Translations under genes and position numbers: made by a program
Shown: positions 59,189-64,000 of the stretch, piece after piece
Numbering within the stretch: the first letter of the stretch is position 1
Layout of the letters: every line of letters starts with the position of its first letter
The notes under the pieces: generated by a model
What the model saw: only the letters and a program-made list of their open reading frames with translations
Told to the model about the DNA's origin: nothing
Databases searched by the model: none
From: CAZCFB01 sp964511535
GTDB taxonomy: Bacteria > Myxococcota_A > Polyangia > GCA-2747355 > CAZCFB01
Assembly: GCA_964511535.1 (NCBI GenBank)
Contig: CAZEFW010000012.1
Location: 1-64,000, forward strand
Reading direction: 5' to 3'
Length of the DNA stretch: 64,000 nt

Positions 59189-59992
59189 CTAACGCGCCGC
59201 CACCGCCTCCCCACCAGCAGCCTCTCCCCCTTTCTGCTTTTCCACCCGGTCGCAGCGGGCCAGGAACCGCTTCGCCAGCAGGCGCACTGCGTCCATCGAG
59301 GCCGTGCGCTGGAGCTCGGCCAGCTTGTCCTCGGCGCCGAAGGGCGTGTCCCGCTTCCATGCCTGCACATGCACCTGGGTGGTGAACAGGAACGTGCCGG
59401 TGCGTACGTCCATCAGGGTCGCCTCGAACAGCCCCTGGGTCTTCAGGGTGTACGCCGGGGCGAAGGGGATCCCCACCAGCGAGATCCAGGCCCAGCCGAA
59501 GCCGTTGACATGGGACCGGTCAGCGAACCGGCGGTTGAGCACCACCAGGTACTTGAGCCGGTAGCGCGTGGCCAGCTCGCGCAACCCCTCGACGCTCTGG
59601 CCCTGGGCCAGGTGCGGTGAGATGTCGCTCACCAGCTGGAAGTGCTTGCTGCGCTCGATGGCGCGGGAGAGCTGCTGGGGCGCCCGGTCGCCCGGCTCCA
59701 GCGTGGCGTAAGCCGCGCGGCTGAACGGAGCGTTGAGCACAACCACGCCGGCCCGGGCCGGAAACTCCACCTCCACGGGCGCGTCGAGCACCCGCTGGAT
59801 CGCCGATTCGTCCAGATTGTCGCGATCCTTGGGCTTTTTGAACACCGACTCGGTCAACCGCTCGGGCTGGCCCATTGCGCTGCTGAACTCGGCCACTTTC
59901 AGCGTGGTCACCGCGCGTGAGGGCCCGGCGCACCCGGCGACCAGGACGGCCAGAGATAATGAAAAAGTTAACAAATAAGTGAAGATACGCAT
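59189..59992 (-). CDS. lipoprotein, unknown function
   Basis: 267 residues from the ATG at 59992. The signal IFTYLLTFSLSLAVLVAGCAGPS gives a lipid-modified Cys at about 22. The mature part starts with a conserved-looking block (FKKPKDRDNLDESAIQRVLDAPVEVEFPARAGVVVLN). A strand/helix region follows (LATRYRLKYLVVLNRRFADRSHVNGFGWAWISLVGIPFAPAYTLKTQGLFEATLMDVRTGTFLFTTQV) typical of periplasmic lipoproteins that assemble on the outer membrane. I cannot name the family; the pattern recalls rhombotarget-type lipoproteins, without certainty. Confidence 0.75.
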   Translation of the reverse strand: MRIFTYLLTFSLSLAVLVAGCAGPSRAVTTLKVAEFSSAMGQPERLTESVFKKPKDRDNLDESAIQRVLDAPVEVEFPARAGVVVLNAPFSRAAYATLEPGDRAPQQLSRAIERSKHFQLVSDISPHLAQGQSVEGLRELATRYRLKYLVVLNRRFADRSHVNGFGWAWISLVGIPFAPAYTLKTQGLFEATLMDVRTGTFLFTTQVHVQAWKRDTPFGAEDKLAELQRTASMDAVRLLAKRFLARCDRVEKQKGGEAAGGEAVAAR

Positions 59993-60143
59993 GGCAGGCA
60001 AACCTCCCGTCTGTTGACGGAGAATAAACGCCCCCCGCGCGCGTCCCTTACACCTGTGATGAAACTCATTTCGTGGGACCTGCCTTTGGGCTACCGTTTA
60101 TGACCTCAACGACGCAGATGACAACGGCAAAGGAGAGATAGCG

Positions 60144-61118
60144 ATGCGCAAGCTCACCCCCTTGTGGCTCGTCCTGGCGCTCGTGGCGTTCCCCGCCACG
60201 TCGGCCTGGGCAGAGCAGGAGTACGACGCGGAGGCGCCAGACGAAGATTACGTCTGGGAGGACGGCTACGAGGCCGAGGGTGATCGCGGCGAGGGGTTTT
60301 ACCGCGTGCGCGCTCGCCCTGGCATGCGCTGGGTCCGCGGCCACCACAACGATGAGGGGCGCTGGGTTCGCGGCCACTGGGAGCCGGACGGCCGCCGCGC
60401 GGACCATGTGTGGGTCCGCGGGCATCGCGGCCATGACGGCTACTGGGTTCCGGGGCACTGGCGGGTGGTCAGGCGGCCGGGTCACGTGTGGGTGGCCGCG
60501 GCAATGGTCAGCGGCGCCTGGGTCCACGGTCACTGGCGCCCGGCGAAGGTGCGCGCGGGCCATGTGTGGGTCCGTGGGCATCACAACCATCACGGCCACT
60601 GGGTGCCGGGCCACTGGCGAGTGCGCGCGCGCGCCGGGCATGCCTGGGTGCACGGTCGCTGGCGCTACGGTCGCTGGGCGCCAGGCCACTGGCGACCCAC
60701 CCGCGTGGCGGCCGGCAAGGTCTGGGTGCGTGGTCACCGCGGGCCGAACGGCAAGTGGGTCCGTGGTCGCTGGCGCGTGAAGGTCAGGGTGGGCCACCAC
60801 TGGCGGGGCGGACACTGGGGACCGCGCGGCTGGGTCGTGGGCGCGTGGGTCAGGGGCAAAGTACGGCGGGCCGAGCGGCGCCACCGGGTGCGCACCGTGC
60901 GCCACATGGTGCACCACCGCAAGGCCGAGCGCCGGGTGTGGAAGCGGGGCGAGCGGCAGCGGCGCCACGGCAACCGCATGGTGCGCCAGGGCCACCGCAT
61001 GGAGCGGATCGGCAAGGCCACCGGCAACGAGCGCCTCGAAGAGAAGGGCAAGCGGCGCAAGCGGCGCGGCAAGCGTGAGCGGCGCCGGGGCAAGCGCAAG
61101 AAGCGCAGGGCACGCTAG
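60144..61118 (+). CDS. exported Trp/Gly/His-repeat protein with highly basic tail
   Basis: 324 residues. A signal peptide (LWLVLALVAFPATSAWA) is followed by a short acidic stretch and then about ten repeats of the form WV(R/P)GHW or VWVRGH(R/H) to residue ~240. The pattern recalls YXWGXW-type repeats of exported proteins. The last ~85 residues are extremely rich in Arg and Lys (KRRKRRGKRERRRGKRKKRRAR). The repeats could bind carbohydrate or metal through Trp and His, and the tail could bind anionic polymers. The start has AAAGGAG upstream. The function is unknown. Confidence 0.75.
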   Translation: MRKLTPLWLVLALVAFPATSAWAEQEYDAEAPDEDYVWEDGYEAEGDRGEGFYRVRARPGMRWVRGHHNDEGRWVRGHWEPDGRRADHVWVRGHRGHDGYWVPGHWRVVRRPGHVWVAAAMVSGAWVHGHWRPAKVRAGHVWVRGHHNHHGHWVPGHWRVRARAGHAWVHGRWRYGRWAPGHWRPTRVAAGKVWVRGHRGPNGKWVRGRWRVKVRVGHHWRGGHWGPRGWVVGAWVRGKVRRAERRHRVRTVRHMVHHRKAERRVWKRGERQRRHGNRMVRQGHRMERIGKATGNERLEEKGKRRKRRGKRERRRGKRKKRRAR

Positions 61119-61211
61119 AAAATGCCGTAACCCCTCTTACTTCGCTCCCCGGACCAGCCTGGTACCATCAGGAGTCCTTGGATTTCTGGCCTCTTTGCCG
61201 GGGAGCAGCGC

Positions 61212-63044
61212 ATGTCTCTATTCTGTCCCGGGCGATATCTCGCCCACCTCCTCCTCGCCGGCTCCCTGGCGTTGCTGCTGCCCACTCAGGCTGGCGCGGC
61301 GCCAGACGCCTCGGACCCGATCCAGCGGTTCATGATGTTCGGTCAGGGGCGCGTTCGCGTGGCGCCCGGGGCTCGCGTGGTCAAGGGCAAGGTGGGATCG
61401 GACGGCAACGTGCGCCTGGGTGACGGCACGAAGGTCAGCGGCGGGGTCACCGGCGGCGGCAAGTTCTTCAGCGGCGGAAAGGGCGTAAAGGTGCGGTCTC
61501 TGGTGTTCTCGGGGGACGTCTGGGTGGGCCAGCGGGCGGCGGTGAAAAAGAGCGTGCACTCGGGCGGCAACGCGTTCCTGCGGTACAGGAGCAACGTTGG
61601 CAAGAACGTCAAGGCGGCCGGGACCGTATTCGTGCACTTCACCGCCAAGGTGGGGGGCAAGGTGGTCAAGTACGGCAAGCCGGCCAAGTACAAGAAGGTG
61701 ACGCTGCCCAAGGTCACGCCCTTTTCCTCGGGAGGACAGGACGTGGCGGGCGGCGCTCTGGCGACGGTGACGCTCAAGCCAGGCAGCTACCGCTACCTGA
61801 TGCTCGGCGCCGGCTGCACCCTGAACTTGTCGGCAGGCGACTACTTCTTCACCCGCTTCCGCGTCGGCCCGAAGTGCAAGCTCAAGCTCGACGTCAAGGG
61901 CGGCGTGGTGCGGATCTTCGTGGCCAAGAACATGCGCATCGGCGCATGGACCGTGGCCACGCTCAAGGGCGGCGGCGCCCGGCGAGTCTACGCAGAGGTG
62001 CACGGCAACGTCCGGCTCGGCAGCCACACCACCTGGCGCGGCACCGTGTTCGCGCCGTTCGGCGACATCAAGGCTTATAACAAGGTCAAGGTGGTGGGCG
62101 CGCTGTGGGCCAAGGGGCTCGTGCGCGTGGGGCTGCAGTCTCACCTGAAGCTCAAGCCGTACCCGCCGCGCAAGCACCTCTGCCCCGGGTACGCCGTGTT
62201 CGGCGCGGGCGCGGTGGCCCTGGGCACCAAGGCCCGGGTGCTGGGAGGTCCTCTCGCCAGCAACACCAGCGTAAACCTGTCCGGCGGCGCCTACGTGGAG
62301 CAGGCCGTGGGCAGCGGCGGAAAGTACAGCGCCGGGACCAAGGCGCAGGTGGGAGCCAGCGCAACAGCCAACGGCGCGTGCAACATGGCCGGCGGGGCCA
62401 GCGTTGGAGCGGACCTCGATTGCGGCGGCAACGCGGCAATGGGCACCAAGGCCCAGGTCAAGGGCGACCTCACCGCCGCGGGGAGCGTGCACATGACCGG
62501 CGGGGCGTCTGTGGGCGGCACGGTGACGGCCCAGGGCAAGCCGAAGGCTTACTCGCCTGCCAAGCTGCCCCCGGCCACCACCTTCACCACGGGCGGGGCG
62601 AAGGTGGCCAGGGCAGGCGGATCGGTGGCGACCCTCGCCCCGGGTAGCTACGGCGCGGTGAGCGTGGGCACCAAGAGCACGCTGCACCTGAGCGCAGGGG
62701 ACTACTACCTGGACAGCCTGGCCGTGAGCGGCGGCAGCAAGGTCATCGTGGACCTGTCGGGCGGACGGCTGCGGCTGTTCGTCAGCGGCAACCTGGCGCT
62801 CGGCACCAAGGCGCGAGTGGTGCTCAACGGCGGCGCACCGTCCAGGGTCATGACCGAGGTCCATGGCAAGTTCAGCCTGAGCGGCGGCGCGGTGTGGGCC
62901 GGCCTTGTGTTCGCGCCCAAGGGGGACATCGCGCTGGGCACCAAGGCGCAGCTCCAGGGCCAGCTGGTGGCGGGCGGCAAGGTCTCCCTGTCCGGGGGCA
63001 GCACAGTGGAGGGCAAGGTCTGCGTCTATCCGTACCCTTTTTGA
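61212..63044 (+). CDS. secreted protein with two tandem copies of a strand-rich domain
   Basis: 610 residues with a signal peptide (HLLLAGSLALLLPTQAGAA). The mature protein is an internal duplication. Half one has VTLKPGSYRYLMLGAGCTLNLSAGDYFFTRFRVG and YAEVHGNVRLGS...VFAPFGDIKAYNKVKVVGAL; half two has ATLAPGSYGAVSVGTKSTLHLSAGDYYLDSLAVSG and MTEVHGKFSLSG...VFAPKGDIALGTKAQLQGQL. Short Gly/Val repeats such as ALGTKA and SLSGG recur, which suggests a right-handed beta-helix or polymer-forming fold. A surface structural role is likely; the family is not firmly recognised. Confidence 0.75.
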   Translation: MSLFCPGRYLAHLLLAGSLALLLPTQAGAAPDASDPIQRFMMFGQGRVRVAPGARVVKGKVGSDGNVRLGDGTKVSGGVTGGGKFFSGGKGVKVRSLVFSGDVWVGQRAAVKKSVHSGGNAFLRYRSNVGKNVKAAGTVFVHFTAKVGGKVVKYGKPAKYKKVTLPKVTPFSSGGQDVAGGALATVTLKPGSYRYLMLGAGCTLNLSAGDYFFTRFRVGPKCKLKLDVKGGVVRIFVAKNMRIGAWTVATLKGGGARRVYAEVHGNVRLGSHTTWRGTVFAPFGDIKAYNKVKVVGALWAKGLVRVGLQSHLKLKPYPPRKHLCPGYAVFGAGAVALGTKARVLGGPLASNTSVNLSGGAYVEQAVGSGGKYSAGTKAQVGASATANGACNMAGGASVGADLDCGGNAAMGTKAQVKGDLTAAGSVHMTGGASVGGTVTAQGKPKAYSPAKLPPATTFTTGGAKVARAGGSVATLAPGSYGAVSVGTKSTLHLSAGDYYLDSLAVSGGSKVIVDLSGGRLRLFVSGNLALGTKARVVLNGGAPSRVMTEVHGKFSLSGGAVWAGLVFAPKGDIALGTKAQLQGQLVAGGKVSLSGGSTVEGKVCVYPYPF

Positions 63045-63047
63045 CGC

Positions 63048-63722
63048 TCAGCCCTCGGGCGTGACGCACCGGGACGACACGAACTCCACCACCTTCTCGA
63101 AGGTCTCCTGCAGGCTGTGGGCGCGCTTGGCCGACGAGCGGCGATAGATCGCCCTGCACGCGCCGAACAACCCGCCCACCACCACCGCCCCCGCGGCCAC
63201 GGCCAGCCAGGGCGAGATGAAGGCGGCGCCCATGATGGGCAGCCAGCCCAGGCCGCCGCCCACGCCGCCGCCGATGCCGCCCCAGACGCCGCCGGCCAGC
63301 TGCTGCAACCCCTCGTGGGCGCGGATCTTGGTCATGCCCCGGCGAGAGGTCACCGAGATGGTCAGGTGGCGAGCGCTGGGGTTTTGCGGGTTGGTGGAGG
63401 TCCAGGTGAAAGATCCCGGCAGGGTGCTGGTGCTGCCCATCACCCCGAGCATGTCGCGGATCAGCTCCACAACCTCGGCGTACACCTCCTCTGGCAGCTC
63501 GCCCGCCACCTCGCGCACCAGGTTCAGCTGGGTGGGCGCGCCGAGCCAGCTCTTCTTGGCCCCGTCCGCCTCGATCTGGGCCAGAGCGGTCTGCCCCTGT
63601 CGGTACGGCACTAGCGCCGTGGATTTGAGCTGCGCCACCTCCTCGCGGGCCTCGCGCAGCTCGTTCTCCAGCGCATCGGCCCGGCTGTTGGCGGCTTCCA
63701 GTTCGTCTCGGTATGCGGTCAT
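63048..63722 (-). CDS. coiled-coil protein with glycine-rich membrane segment
   Basis: 224 residues. The first ~40 residues form a coiled coil (LEAANSRADALENELREAREEVAQLKS). A central domain of about 90 residues is followed by a glycine-zipper-like hydrophobic region (GVWGGIGGGVGGGLGWLPIMGAAFISPWLAVAAGAVVVGGLFGA). The ATG overlaps the stop of the FGGY kinase gene (ATGA), so the two are translationally coupled despite no obvious shared function. Unknown role. Confidence 0.7.
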   Translation of the reverse strand: MTAYRDELEAANSRADALENELREAREEVAQLKSTALVPYRQGQTALAQIEADGAKKSWLGAPTQLNLVREVAGELPEEVYAEVVELIRDMLGVMGSTSTLPGSFTWTSTNPQNPSARHLTISVTSRRGMTKIRAHEGLQQLAGGVWGGIGGGVGGGLGWLPIMGAAFISPWLAVAAGAVVVGGLFGACRAIYRRSSAKRAHSLQETFEKVVEFVSSRCVTPEG

Positions 63723-64000
63723 GATTTCACCGGTCCGTTCAGCTTCCGAAACAGCGGCGCGTTACGCCGGTGCAGCTCCAGCAGCGTATCGTACCGCTCG
63801 TCGTATACGCTCCGCCGCTGCGGGTCGGGCGAAAAGCGCGCGGCCACGGGCACCAGGTCGGCCAGCTCGTCGAAGCGCAGCTCCCCCAGGCCGACCCAGG
63901 CGATGAACGCCGCGCCCCGGGCGTTGGCGCACACCGGGTCCTGCAGCTGCAGGATCTCCCGGCCCAGCGCATCAGCGAAGATCTGGCACCACAGCGCCGA
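63719..64000 (-). CDS. FGGY-family carbohydrate kinase, C-terminal fragment
   Basis: The last 93 residues of a gene that continues beyond the window. LWCQIFADALGREILQLQDPVCANARGAAFIAWVGLGELRFDELADLV matches the C-terminal ATP-binding domain of xylulokinase and related FGGY kinases. The full enzyme would phosphorylate a sugar such as xylulose; the substrate cannot be judged from this end. The stop overlaps the start of the downstream coiled-coil gene. Confidence 0.85.
   Translation of the reverse strand, partial: SALWCQIFADALGREILQLQDPVCANARGAAFIAWVGLGELRFDELADLVPVAARFSPDPQRRSVYDERYDTLLELHRRNAPLFRKLNGPVKS

Overview
The window is a GC-rich chromosomal segment, probably from an uncultured Myxococcota or related deltaproteobacterial lineage. 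The assignment is an inference from gene style: FHA-domain sigma-54 activators, a Hanks-type Ser/Thr kinase, many large Cys-rich surface lipoproteins with Asp/Pro-rich linkers (including a CGDGKKN...EQCD repeat of the kind common in myxobacterial lipoproteins), an aldehyde:ferredoxin oxidoreductase and a class III cyclase fused to a propeller sensor. No rRNA, tRNA, CRISPR array, phage module or transposase gene was recognised. The first ~60 bases are a poly-G tract and look like a degraded contig end.

Layout. 1-2.1 kb: end of an FHA/sigma-54 activator and a small Cys-rich exported protein with its own sigma-54 promoter. 2.1-6.3 kb: DUF1015 protein, zinc-finger/WD40-like protein, Cys-rich lipoprotein. 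6.3-9.7 kb: a very large sugar kinase/nucleotidyltransferase. 9.8-14.0 kb: second FHA activator, two unannotated tiny membrane proteins (36 and 39 aa), a mosaic gene remnant and a pair of outer-membrane-type proteins; both the tiny pair and the outer-membrane pair have well-spaced sigma-54 promoters. 14.0-17.3 kb: tungsten/molybdenum aldehyde oxidoreductase with a polyferredoxin, and an alpha/beta hydrolase. 17.3-20.5 kb: third FHA activator divergent from a Ser/Thr kinase, with a long palindrome and a sigma-54 promoter between them. 20.5-28.4 kb: crotonase, MshEN-domain membrane protein, acyltransferase, membrane protein, a cyclic-nucleotide-domain/D-lactate-dehydrogenase fusion, Uma2 nuclease-fold protein. 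28.4-37 kb: methyltransferase-like protein, IgGFc-binding-type and IPT/TIG surface lipoproteins, GT-C glycosyltransferase, an A/T-richer lipoprotein. 37-40.4 kb: sugar epimerase plus ABC exporter operon. 40.5-44.7 kb: metallophosphatase lipoprotein with an in-frame UGA (candidate selenoprotein) and a propeller-linked adenylate/guanylate cyclase. 44.7-52.4 kb: lytic transglycosylase, VWA lipoprotein, Rossmann-PAS histidine kinase, small membrane and unknown proteins. 52.5-56.4 kb: xanthine-dehydrogenase-type operon headed by a MoaD/ThiS-like gene. 56.4-64 kb: lipoproteins, UDP-glucuronate-decarboxylase-like enzyme, a 39-aa basic protein, a Trp/His-repeat exported protein, a duplicated-domain secreted protein, and the end of an FGGY sugar kinase.

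How the parts fit. Three FHA/sigma-54 activators each lie next to a GG-N10-GC promoter with repeats or palindromes placed like enhancers. FHA domains read phosphothreonine, so the divergent Ser/Thr kinase is a natural partner. The two strongest leads are the candidate selenocysteine codon at 40720-40722, which completes a Cys-Gly-(Cys/Sec) motif and is followed by hairpins, and the sigma-54-controlled pair of tiny membrane proteins at 11170-11406.
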